Shown one piece after another: positions 45,373 to 53,048 of a stretch of DNA of 64,000 bases. The notes below the pieces were generated by a model that had not been told where the DNA came from, made no database searches, and was given only the letters and a program-made list of their open reading frames with translations. Both the position numbers and the translations under genes were made by a program. Numbering within the stretch: position 1 is the first letter of the stretch; each line of letters starts with the position of its first letter. The stretch is from a virus. The stretch covers positions 62,001 to 126,000 of IMG/VR virus record IMGVR_UViG_3300033141_006329, one strand, 5' to 3'.

Positions 45373-46635
45373 GTGAGGAAACCAAATAAATCTAGTATAA
45401 AAAATAAAATGGGGATTAACCCCAACGAACTACGAAAGGTAAACACAGTAAAAGAATTAATATCAAAGCCACCATTTTTTATTCTTGCCAAAGTAGTGAC
45501 GGGCTGTTCAATAGGCGGAGGCCCAAATGGGCGGGCAGTTAAATTAGAAAAGGGAAGTGTCGTAACAATGGCATTAGGAGCATTCTTCACAGCTTCTAGA
45601 TCAAAAGACCGCAGGGTCCTCTTGAAGCCATATAAGAGGAAATTCGCAGATGTATTCAAAAGATATTATGGTCAAAATCTCGATGGTAAAAATATATTGT
45701 TCCTGAGGGGCGGCGGCTTTGGAGATTTGTTATTTCTTCAACCCATAATGAAAGAACTAAAAAGATTATATCCTACCTGCACAATTACGGTAGCATGTTT
45801 TACAAGATTTATCGATATATTATCAAGTTTCCCAGAAGGTCTTATAGATTACGTTACGCCCGTACCTGTCAATTTAGAAGTCTTAAAATTCAATGATTAT
45901 CACTTTATTGTAGAGGGCATCATAGAACGATGTACAGCCGCTGAAAAAGAAGTTTGTTATGACTTAATGGCGCAAGCTTCAGGTTTAGATATAGATTTCT
46001 CTTCTATGGATCAGATAATAGAATTAGTTCCTGACAAAAAACTCGTGAAAGAACTATCTCCAATTCTTCCAGGTAATTTTGTAGTAGTTCAAGCCAGAGC
46101 ATCTTCACCGATACGCATGATGCCAGATTCCGCGTGGGCCTCTATTATCAAGAAGATAGGTGCCCTTGGGAAGAAAGTTGTATTGTTAGATAGACCTGAA
46201 AATGAGAAATTATATACAGACTTTATAGAGCATAATGATCTTAAAGATATTGCAATAAATTTAGCAAGTAAGTGCCTGACAATTAATCATGCGATAGCTA
46301 TTGCGAGTATGTCGGATGGAGTTGTGTGTATAGACAGTGCCTTTTCGCACATAGGAGCAGCACTAGGAAAGCCAGTATTAGGTCTTTACGGTGCATTTAA
46401 AGGTGAACTGCGTATGAAGTATTATAAGAATGCTGATTGGGTTCAAGGCGAACCTACATGTAAAAAAGGTAAACCTTGTGCAGCACATCATGAAAGAAAG
46501 TTCAAATGCGAATCCTTCAAAGCAAAAGGATATCCAGATTGTATGGCAAATATAGATGAGGACGAAGTCATGGAAAAATTCAAAAAATTATTTATAAAAG
46601 AAGAGGAGACAACTGATGGAAGAGACGACGTATAG
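45373..46635 (+). CDS. Glycosyltransferase family 9 (heptosyltransferase-like)
   Basis: 420 residues, GTG start after AAGGGG; a nearer ATG at 45371 is followed at once by TGA. GT9 core: ILFLRGGGFGDLLFLQPIMK, then VVVQARASSPIRMMPDSAWA, and VVCIDSAFSHIGAALGKPVL with GLYGAFKGE. The C-terminus has CKKGKPCAAHHERKFKC, a metal-binding-like cluster comparable to the 21845 paralogue. Close to hldE, so ADP-heptose is the likely donor. Confidence 0.87.
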   Translation: MRKPNKSSIKNKMGINPNELRKVNTVKELISKPPFFILAKVVTGCSIGGGPNGRAVKLEKGSVVTMALGAFFTASRSKDRRVLLKPYKRKFADVFKRYYGQNLDGKNILFLRGGGFGDLLFLQPIMKELKRLYPTCTITVACFTRFIDILSSFPEGLIDYVTPVPVNLEVLKFNDYHFIVEGIIERCTAAEKEVCYDLMAQASGLDIDFSSMDQIIELVPDKKLVKELSPILPGNFVVVQARASSPIRMMPDSAWASIIKKIGALGKKVVLLDRPENEKLYTDFIEHNDLKDIAINLASKCLTINHAIAIASMSDGVVCIDSAFSHIGAALGKPVLGLYGAFKGELRMKYYKNADWVQGEPTCKKGKPCAAHHERKFKCESFKAKGYPDCMANIDEDEVMEKFKKLFIKEEETTDGRDDV

Positions 46636-46855
46636 GGAATTTTTAGAAAGGTTTAAAATAGAGTTTGGGGATTTTATAAGACTCGCAGAGACAGGAAAAA
46701 CAGTTCGTTATTCTGCCCTGAAAGCTAGGAAAAAATCAATTCAACTAAGAAATATGTTAAAGGATTTTAGGGGCTATTCATTAACAAACGATAAGAGGAT
46801 ATCCGAAATATTATCCGAAGCCAAAATAAAGATTAGGTCGGAGGTAACAGGCTAA
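46616..46855 (+). CDS. Small basic helical protein (histone-like)
   Basis: 79 residues. RYSALKARKKSIQLRNMLKD and the Lys/Arg-rich C-terminus resemble small phage histone-like helical proteins. May bind DNA. It overlaps the GT9 end by 20 bases and the methyltransferase start by one base (TAATG). Confidence 0.65.
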   Translation: MEETTYREFLERFKIEFGDFIRLAETGKTVRYSALKARKKSIQLRNMLKDFRGYSLTNDKRISEILSEAKIKIRSEVTG

Positions 46856-47502
46856 TGAATAAATTAAATAACAACCTAGAATATTGGGAAGGCAGGCATC
46901 ACGATATGACTAATGAGCGTATAGTGGGCCGTATCGACTGGACCCGAGCAGAATATTATAAAGAGTTAGCTAGATGGTCATCCATAATAGAACCGCTCCT
47001 ATCACAAGTACAGCTCCCACGATCATCTAACAATAGTACCGTTCTCGACATTGGTTGTGGAGTAGGCAGATGGGTTCCGCTTCTATCAAAATATTTTACA
47101 GATTATTATGGGTGTGATATCACAGATAATGCTATAGAAAAAACACGAAAAGCCGTAGCTGATACAGGACTAAACTATGTAGTTGAGAAGATAGTAGATA
47201 ATGTGTTACCCTTTAAAAATATAAAATTCGATCTAGTATGGACATGTGTAGTCCTCCAGCACATTGTTGATAAAGAATTATTAGAATACTATGCACAACA
47301 GATATCCTATGCAGTAAAGCCAGAGGGTTATTTATTAATTACAGAAAATATAGCTGAATGTAAGGATAGTCATTATATGAATTTTCGATCAGAATCTTAT
47401 TACAAAGAATTATTTACAAGTGTAGGATTCAATATAATAGATACTAAATACATAGAAGAAAGAGAACAACATGCTTCGATGCTGTTCAGGAAGGAGGCAT
47501 AA
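46855..47502 (+). CDS. Class I SAM-dependent methyltransferase
   Basis: 215 residues. Motif I VLDIGCGVGRWVPLL, motif II FTDYYGCDITDNAI, and FDLVWTCVVLQHIVDKELLE as motifs III-IV; the fold is a small-molecule-type methyltransferase. No DNA recognition domain, so more likely a sugar, lipid or nucleotide methylase. GTCGGAGGT lies upstream. Confidence 0.85.
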   Translation: MNKLNNNLEYWEGRHHDMTNERIVGRIDWTRAEYYKELARWSSIIEPLLSQVQLPRSSNNSTVLDIGCGVGRWVPLLSKYFTDYYGCDITDNAIEKTRKAVADTGLNYVVEKIVDNVLPFKNIKFDLVWTCVVLQHIVDKELLEYYAQQISYAVKPEGYLLITENIAECKDSHYMNFRSESYYKELFTSVGFNIIDTKYIEEREQHASMLFRKEA

Positions 47503-47504
47503 TT

Positions 47505-48290
47505 ATGTCAAATATAGTAATATTGTTCAGTGCAGGTATTGACTCGTTTCTCACAGATGATCATTTTAAACAACGTAGAATTCCTGTTAAGAAGCTTTAT
47601 TTTGATTTGAACTCTGTTTACACATCACCAGAAAAATCTCTATTACAAAGTATATATGATGATGTAGAATACCATTCATTATTAAATGTTGCTAGTATTG
47701 AAGAAGAGAATATGAATGTACCAAATAGAAATATAATGTTAGCAACAATGGCCAAGTCTCTTTATCCTCAAACAGATGAAATATATCTAAATGAAATGAG
47801 AGACGATAGAGGGCTAGATAGTAATAAAGATTTATTCTCAATGTACTCTCATGTTCTAAGTATGAGTTCGGGTTATAAAGTAGAAATAAAAAGTCTGTTC
47901 TGGGATATTGAGAAGAGTGAGGCTATAAAACAGTATATGGAATATGGTAGAAGTAAGATATCATTGATCACACATACCTTTTCTTGTTTTGGAGATAATC
48001 TAACCCGCAGAGTTCCTGAAGTTTCTGTCTATGAATCAAGAGCAGATGATTTTGCATATGTATCAACTATACCTTTACAAGTACCAGTTTGTATGAAGTG
48101 TAAAGCCTGTTTTCGAAAAGCTTGTGCTCTGACGATGGGTAATATTTATATACCGTTTAAGAATATGAACATGGTTGACGAATATGAAGAGAATATAGGT
48201 TCTCTGGATAATTATCCTAATCGAAAAAAATCAGTGAGAAATTATATAAAATTTATGAGGCAATATGGAAAAGAAAATTTCACCCTATAG
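47505..48290 (+). CDS. QueC-like 7-cyano-7-deazaguanine synthase homologue
   Basis: 261 residues. The PP-loop appears as VILFSAGIDSFL (the usual SGGxDS has changed to SAGIDS). PNRNIMLATMAKSLYPQTDE is the QueC helix region. The C-terminal zinc site is CMKCKACFRKAC. It would turn carboxy-deazaguanine into preQ0 using ATP and ammonia. The altered loop could mean a different product or amide donor. With QueE and the DpdA-like enzyme it fits a DNA modification pathway. Confidence 0.8.
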   Translation: MSNIVILFSAGIDSFLTDDHFKQRRIPVKKLYFDLNSVYTSPEKSLLQSIYDDVEYHSLLNVASIEEENMNVPNRNIMLATMAKSLYPQTDEIYLNEMRDDRGLDSNKDLFSMYSHVLSMSSGYKVEIKSLFWDIEKSEAIKQYMEYGRSKISLITHTFSCFGDNLTRRVPEVSVYESRADDFAYVSTIPLQVPVCMKCKACFRKACALTMGNIYIPFKNMNMVDEYEENIGSLDNYPNRKKSVRNYIKFMRQYGKENFTL

Positions 48291-48804
48291 GATATTTACA
48301 GAATGGCTACTAAACCCTTGCCCAGATGCTGAATTATCTGGAGATGTGATTAAAGCTATTAATCCCAGGACAGTGATATGTATGTTTGGAAAAATTGGGG
48401 GCCTCACTATATTCTTGAATGATCACTTTAATAACTTTAGTGTTATGAACTTGGATCCTTTAGAGTTTTATCAATTCCTTAAGAGTCTCGTAAAAAAATA
48501 TAAAATTAAGAAATGGGACTTTTCATATTTTCCTACAATGAAGCGAGATAAAACCATATCAGAGATCCAAATGAAACTTCCTCATCTCAAGAAAAGTGAG
48601 ATCATCTATCTATTAGAACAATGTAAGAGTGATGAGGATTATGATTCCTTCTGTGAGAGTCTGGGAATTAGAAAGAACCCTAAAATAAAGAAAATTAAAA
48701 AGAAAGGTAAAAAAAATAAAAAGCTAATCGTGTCTACCTTCGGTGATAGTATGATAAAAAATATTAGAACTATGGATGATTGGATAGATTGCTTTGGTAT
48801 GTAA
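48265..48804 (+). CDS. Hypothetical protein, possible replication accessory
   Basis: 179 residues. FGKIGGLTIFLNDHFNNFSV and EFYQFLKSLVKKYKIKKWDF, then a Lys-rich linker. I am reminded of small proteins found beside polymerase genes in large phages, perhaps the second clamp-loader subunit, but that is a guess. It overlaps the QueC-like gene by 26 bases. Confidence 0.5.
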   Translation: MEKKISPYRIFTEWLLNPCPDAELSGDVIKAINPRTVICMFGKIGGLTIFLNDHFNNFSVMNLDPLEFYQFLKSLVKKYKIKKWDFSYFPTMKRDKTISEIQMKLPHLKKSEIIYLLEQCKSDEDYDSFCESLGIRKNPKIKKIKKKGKKNKKLIVSTFGDSMIKNIRTMDDWIDCFGM

Positions 48805-48815
48805 GGAGGAACAAT

Positions 48816-50261
48816 ATGAAAGACATAACTAAATATTTAGAACTATTCAAAAATAAAAGTATTCTTGTACTTGGGGATTTAATGGTTGATGAATATCAAT
48901 GGTGTAAGACTCGAAAAATTTCCCAAGAGGCTCCGGTTCCTGTTGTTAATTTATATAATACAGAATTAAGATTAGGTGGAGCAGGAAATGTCATTAATAA
49001 TATCAGAAGTTTAGGTGGGAATGTTACTGCTGTTGGTACAATTGGAAGCGATATAGAGGGCGATTGGATAATGGATGAGCTGGAAAGAATAGGGGCCGAT
49101 AGCATGGGAGTATTTGTGGATTATAATAAACCCACCATAAAGAAAACTCGAATAATTGCAGGAACCCAACAGATAGTTCGTATAGATAGAGAAGATACAA
49201 AATGCATATCTCCAGATTTAGTTGATGAAATGTTTAAGTTTATGACAGACAATATAGAAGAGTGGGATGCTATATTAATTTCAGATTATGCCAAAGGAAC
49301 TATACTTAATTACCTCGCGATAAATACAATAGGATGGGCAAATGCTAATAATAAATTGGTTATTGTAGATCCTAAAGGTAAAGATTTTTCCAGATATTTT
49401 AATGCTAGTGTTCTTACTCCTAATAGCGAGGAAGTAAAAGAGGCTTACGGGAGTGGCGATATATACAATCTTGGATATAAAATATTTAATGATTTGAAAT
49501 TGTCTCATGGATTACTTGTAACTTTGGGCAAGGATGGAGCCTGGGCATTCACTGAACATAATCAAAAAATAATAAAAACAGATGCTAAAAAAGTTGCAGA
49601 TGTTTCAGGGGCTGGTGATACAATGATAGCAGCATTAACATTAGCAATGTCTTGTGGTATGGATATTTACGATGCATCTAAATTTGCAAACATGGCTGCT
49701 GGAATTTCAGTGGGTAAATTGGGAACATCAACAGTTACTCCAGATGAAATACTAAGTAATGTAAATAGTCTTATAAGTAATGGTAAGCTGAGATCTAGAA
49801 AAGATATTATTAATACTGTTAAGGATCATAGAACAGTTGATAAAAAAATAGCTTTTACGAATGGTTGTTTCGATCTGCTACATGTGGGTCATATTAAGTT
49901 GTTAGAGGAAGCTAAATCATTCGCAGACATTCTGGTAGTGGGTATAAACTCAGATAAATCTATACGACGATTAAAGGGAAGGGATAGACCATTTGTAATA
50001 CAGGAAGAAAGAGCCAAAATTTTATCGGCATTAGAGTATGTGGATTATGTAGTAATTTTTGATGAGGATACACCATCATTATTAATAGAATCTATAAAAC
50101 CAGATATCCTAGTAAAGGGTTCTGATTATATAATAAGTGATATTGCAGGTTCCAATTTCGTAATAGAAAATGGAGGATCTGTTAAATTGGTAGAATTGTT
50201 AGAACATAAATCAACATCAAATATTATTAATTTGGTTAAGAAAGAAGGAGAAATAAGATGA
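48816..50261 (+). CDS. hldE: Bifunctional heptose-7-phosphate kinase/heptose-1-phosphate adenylyltransferase
   Basis: 481 residues from the ATG at 48816 (AAGGAGGAAC site). The N-terminal ribokinase-type domain has ILVLGDLMVDEYQWCKTRKI, GGAGNVINNI and the catalytic GAGD (Asp268). The C-terminal nucleotidyltransferase has FTNGCFDLLHVGH (HxGH 356-359) and GINSDKSIRRLKG. Both halves are complete and in the order of E. coli HldE (477 residues). It makes ADP-D-glycero-beta-D-manno-heptose if the phosphatase GmhB and isomerase GmhA are supplied by host or elsewhere. Donor for the GT9 proteins. Confidence 0.95.
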   Translation: MKDITKYLELFKNKSILVLGDLMVDEYQWCKTRKISQEAPVPVVNLYNTELRLGGAGNVINNIRSLGGNVTAVGTIGSDIEGDWIMDELERIGADSMGVFVDYNKPTIKKTRIIAGTQQIVRIDREDTKCISPDLVDEMFKFMTDNIEEWDAILISDYAKGTILNYLAINTIGWANANNKLVIVDPKGKDFSRYFNASVLTPNSEEVKEAYGSGDIYNLGYKIFNDLKLSHGLLVTLGKDGAWAFTEHNQKIIKTDAKKVADVSGAGDTMIAALTLAMSCGMDIYDASKFANMAAGISVGKLGTSTVTPDEILSNVNSLISNGKLRSRKDIINTVKDHRTVDKKIAFTNGCFDLLHVGHIKLLEEAKSFADILVVGINSDKSIRRLKGRDRPFVIQEERAKILSALEYVDYVVIFDEDTPSLLIESIKPDILVKGSDYIISDIAGSNFVIENGGSVKLVELLEHKSTSNIINLVKKEGEIR

Positions 50262-50563
50262 AAGTATTATATTTGGATTTATATTTCAAGTTGCCCGATG
50301 ATTTTAAGGGAGGCATTAATAATGCATTAAGAGAATTGATAAAATATAGAGAATCTAAAGGATTATCAGGAGCTTTTATAACTATTGATGATACAGATTC
50401 GCCCAAAGAAGAGAAGATTATCGAAGAAGCACATACAGACATATTGTGGGAGAAATTTTTAGAAAAAACAAAAGATGACAATATTAATATTATTGGGCGT
50501 GGTAGCTGTAATCATTGGGGTGGTAAAAAGTGGATAAATTTAGATGATGAAGGAGAGGATTAA
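50258..50563 (+). CDS. Hypothetical protein after hldE
   Basis: 101 residues (MKVLYLDLYFKLPDDFKGGI). Begins in the last bases of hldE (ATGA overlap). It ends IIGRGSCNHWGGKKWINLDD and may be a truncated sugar enzyme. Not recognised. Confidence 0.6.
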   Translation: MKVLYLDLYFKLPDDFKGGINNALRELIKYRESKGLSGAFITIDDTDSPKEEKIIEEAHTDILWEKFLEKTKDDNINIIGRGSCNHWGGKKWINLDDEGED

Positions 50564-50566
50564 AAA

Positions 50567-50983
50567 ATGAGAAAACAATTTTGTGTAATATGTATAATGT
50601 TAATATTATTAATAGTTACGTCGAGCATCAGTTGCGCCAAACTAAATGTAATTTCACCAGAAGTGCTAGTCAATGTATACCAAAAAAACCCTGTCAGAGG
50701 TGATTTAATTTACAGGGATAATCTTATTACTCTAAGGGCGGAGGTAGTAGGTATAAATAAACCTGCTAAAGATGTTATCTTTTTGGATATAGGTTATAGT
50801 ATATTATGTTTTTTTGATATTAAAGAAGAGTGGGCTGTATCACAATTAGAAATAGGAGATAAGATTTTGATTGAGGGATTTTTTATGGGTTGTTATAATG
50901 GTATGTTTGTCATCGAAAAATCAAAAATATTGGAAGAGGATAGTTATGAACCAGGACCAATATTAGAGAAAGAGGATTTATAG
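50567..50983 (+). CDS. Phage lipoprotein with OB-fold-like domain
   Basis: 138 residues. Signal peptide: two positive residues, a hydrophobic run (IMLILLIVTS), then the lipobox-like SISC (Cys23). The mature part (RAEVVGINKPAKDVIFLDIG to IEGFFMGCYNGMFVIEKSKI) matches the OB-fold tRNA_anti-like pattern found in small secreted proteins. It would be anchored in the membrane of the infected cell; superinfection exclusion is a reasonable guess. Confidence 0.75.
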   Translation: MRKQFCVICIMLILLIVTSSISCAKLNVISPEVLVNVYQKNPVRGDLIYRDNLITLRAEVVGINKPAKDVIFLDIGYSILCFFDIKEEWAVSQLEIGDKILIEGFFMGCYNGMFVIEKSKILEEDSYEPGPILEKEDL

Positions 50984-50985
50984 GT

Positions 50986-51612
50986 ATGAAATTGATGTCA
51001 TATGATATAGAAATTGCAAATGAGATAAAGGACGTTCCTGGGGGATGGGGGAATAATTGGGGCATGGGATTAGGGTCTGTAATAGTTTACTCTTACGATG
51101 AGGATAAGTATTACGAATACTTACACAACGCATCACGGGACGAGATAAAAGCAAAACTAAACGGCAACAGAGTTATAACTTTCAATGGCCTCAATTTTGA
51201 CTCAAAGGTACTTCTAGGAAACAAACGAATCCTAAGTCCAGGCCCTACAGAGTTCTCAGTTACTGTTACATCTGAGGACGGGGCAACATCATGGGTAGAA
51301 TTTGATATATTCACACATTGTCTAAAAGATATTAATAGATGTCAGACCCTTCTAGAATCCACCAGAAAAAGATCTAGAGGTGGGAATAAATTAGATGACT
51401 ATGCATTGAATACATTAGGAGAAGAATTTGGGAAAACAGGTCATGGTAAGGACGCACCAATTATGTATAAAAATGGAGAATATGAGAAACTCATAGAATA
51501 TAATCGACAAGATGTACTTATAACCAAACTATTATTTGACTTCGCTAGAAAGAATGGTTATCTTATTAATGGTTATGGTAAGAGAGTTAATATACAAATG
51601 AGGAGAAGTTAG
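50986..51612 (+). CDS. 3'-5' exonuclease (DEDDy, PolB-type)
   Basis: 208 residues. Exo I YDIEIAN, exo II ITFNGLNFDSK and exo III EYNRQDVLITKLLFD are all present, so the enzyme should be active on single-strand 3' ends. It lies near the split polymerase, whose N-terminal part also has an exonuclease domain. Proofreading help or repair is possible. Confidence 0.85.
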   Translation: MKLMSYDIEIANEIKDVPGGWGNNWGMGLGSVIVYSYDEDKYYEYLHNASRDEIKAKLNGNRVITFNGLNFDSKVLLGNKRILSPGPTEFSVTVTSEDGATSWVEFDIFTHCLKDINRCQTLLESTRKRSRGGNKLDDYALNTLGEEFGKTGHGKDAPIMYKNGEYEKLIEYNRQDVLITKLLFDFARKNGYLINGYGKRVNIQMRRS

Positions 51613-51640
51613 ATAGCATCATCAAAAACCCACCACAACA

Positions 51641-51658
51641 ACTGGACAAATTAAAAAC
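51641..51658 (+). promoter_or_regulatory. GGACAAA element
   Basis: ACTGGACAAATTAAAAAC, then AATTAAAGCATATAGGAGG before the 51686 gene. Confidence 0.65.
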
Positions 51659-51685
51659 AATTAAAGCATATAGGAGGACTAAATT

Positions 51686-51874
51686 ATGACAGTATATGAA
51701 GAAGCTATTGTTAAATCTCGGGTAGAAACTGCCGAAAATAGAATACGTGCTATTCATAATGAAAGGGAATCACAAAAGATTTTTGGTAAAAAGAATTATC
51801 TGTCTTATGATAGTAAAAATTTTATAAATATGATTAATTTGTTTAGAAATAAGTTTAAAGATATATCTATATAA
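51686..51874 (+). CDS. Small hypothetical protein
   Basis: 62 residues, helical and charged (KSRVETAENRIRAIHNERES). It sits alone between two GGACAAA elements with a clean TAGGAGG site. Not recognised. Confidence 0.65.
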   Translation: MTVYEEAIVKSRVETAENRIRAIHNERESQKIFGKKNYLSYDSKNFINMINLFRNKFKDISI

Positions 51875-51889
51875 AAATCCGGCCTAGTA

Positions 51890-51907
51890 ACTGGACAAAC
51901 TAAAAAC
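51890..51907 (+). promoter_or_regulatory. GGACAAA element
   Basis: ACTGGACAAACTAAAAAC, then ATAAATCATATAGGAGGGG before the ASCH gene. Confidence 0.65.
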
Positions 51908-51932
51908 ATAAATCATATAGGAGGGGATAAAA

Positions 51933-52250
51933 ATGAATAGAGCAATGCAAGCTATTTTAATAGCAGGAACAAAAATGAAAGAAGATGTTTTATATGGGAG
52001 AAAGAAAATAACCATTAGAGAAGGTCATAAAGACTATACTGGGGGCCCAGTACTGATAGGATGTGATTTACTAAATTGGGCTACGCGGAAAAAAATAATT
52101 AGTGTGAGATATACCACAGTAGGTGAAGTTACAAATAAGGAGTGCATGGATGATGGAATTGGTGCTAATTTAAATTTAATGATAGAGCTTCAAAAATATT
52201 ATCCAAATCTCACAATGGATTCACCTGTAACTGTAATTAGGTGGGAATAG
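51933..52250 (+). CDS. ASCH domain protein
   Basis: 105 residues. The order VLYGRKKITIREGHKDYTGG, PVLIGCDLLNW, ISVRYTTVGEVT and the closing SPVTVIRWE fits ASCH/PUA-type RNA-binding domains, some of which are acetylcytidine amidohydrolases. In a phage it may bind or edit RNA. The start is about 25 bases from the preceding element. Confidence 0.75.
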   Translation: MNRAMQAILIAGTKMKEDVLYGRKKITIREGHKDYTGGPVLIGCDLLNWATRKKIISVRYTTVGEVTNKECMDDGIGANLNLMIELQKYYPNLTMDSPVTVIRWE

Positions 52251-52254
52251 CCCA

Positions 52255-53040
52255 GTGAATGAAAAAGAATCCATAGATATTATCCTAGAAAAATCTAAAG
52301 TAATACAAGATGTCCTGAATAATGAATTAATAACCCAGTTTGCTAAGTTACATAATATACCAGACAAATATAATAAATTCTATATGAAGCAAGAGATTGT
52401 AGCGAAACGAGGATATTTTCTAGATGTTAAAAAGAAGTATGCACTATGGATAGTTAATAAGGAAGGAGTTCCTGTCAATGAATATGAAATAAAAGGACTA
52501 GTAACAAGACGTTCTGATTATCCAAGACTGACCAAAGAGAGACTAGTCACTATATTTGATCTATTATTAAAACATGATAAAATCTCATTCAAAAAAATAT
52601 CAGAGTATATAAAAGAGACCGAATTTGAAATAAGAGATCGTATAGCTAAAGGTGATAAATCAATAGCTAAACCTGTATCATATTCTAAAGATATTGCCCA
52701 ATATAAAAAATTACCAGAACAGATTATAGGTATGGAATTATGGAATACATTAGAGTACAAACACTTTGTTGTGGGCACTAAGGGTTATAGATTCAGAATT
52801 AAAGGTGTAGATACTTATACTGCACCAGAGAAAATCAAAAGAAAACTAAATAAAATAAAAGATGTTAAATGGATAGTATTACCTTATGACGAAGAGAAGC
52901 TGCCAGATTATTACGTTATAGATATCGATGCCATGTTGGAATTTGCTTGGACTAAAAGAGTAGATGAGTTACTCAAGCCTATAATTAGTAGGGTTAGTAA
53001 AAGAGAGAAATTTAAAAATAAAAAATTGACAACGTTTTAG
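52255..53040 (+). CDS. DNA polymerase B, C-terminal part (palm end and thumb)
   Basis: 261 residues, GTG start. FYMKQEIVAKRGYFLDVKKK, YALWIVNKEG, then EIKGLVTRRSDYPRLTKE correspond to the part of T4/RB69 polymerase after motif C (there KKRYAL and the GLE/TQxSSTP segment). The second half (FRIKGVDTYTAPEKI, WIVLPYDEEKLPDYYVID) corresponds to the thumb and the tail. The end KNKKLTTF may be a clamp-binding peptide. It ends 8 bases before the gene for the N-terminal part: order reversed. Confidence 0.8.
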   Translation: MNEKESIDIILEKSKVIQDVLNNELITQFAKLHNIPDKYNKFYMKQEIVAKRGYFLDVKKKYALWIVNKEGVPVNEYEIKGLVTRRSDYPRLTKERLVTIFDLLLKHDKISFKKISEYIKETEFEIRDRIAKGDKSIAKPVSYSKDIAQYKKLPEQIIGMELWNTLEYKHFVVGTKGYRFRIKGVDTYTAPEKIKRKLNKIKDVKWIVLPYDEEKLPDYYVIDIDAMLEFAWTKRVDELLKPIISRVSKREKFKNKKLTTF

Positions 53041-53048
53041 GGGGTTAT

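Noticed and set aside
51641-51930. Reading TGGACA ... CATATA as a sigma-70 promoter
   Set aside because: The supposed -10 box lies on top of the ribosome site, so the transcript would start after it; the element must act in another way.
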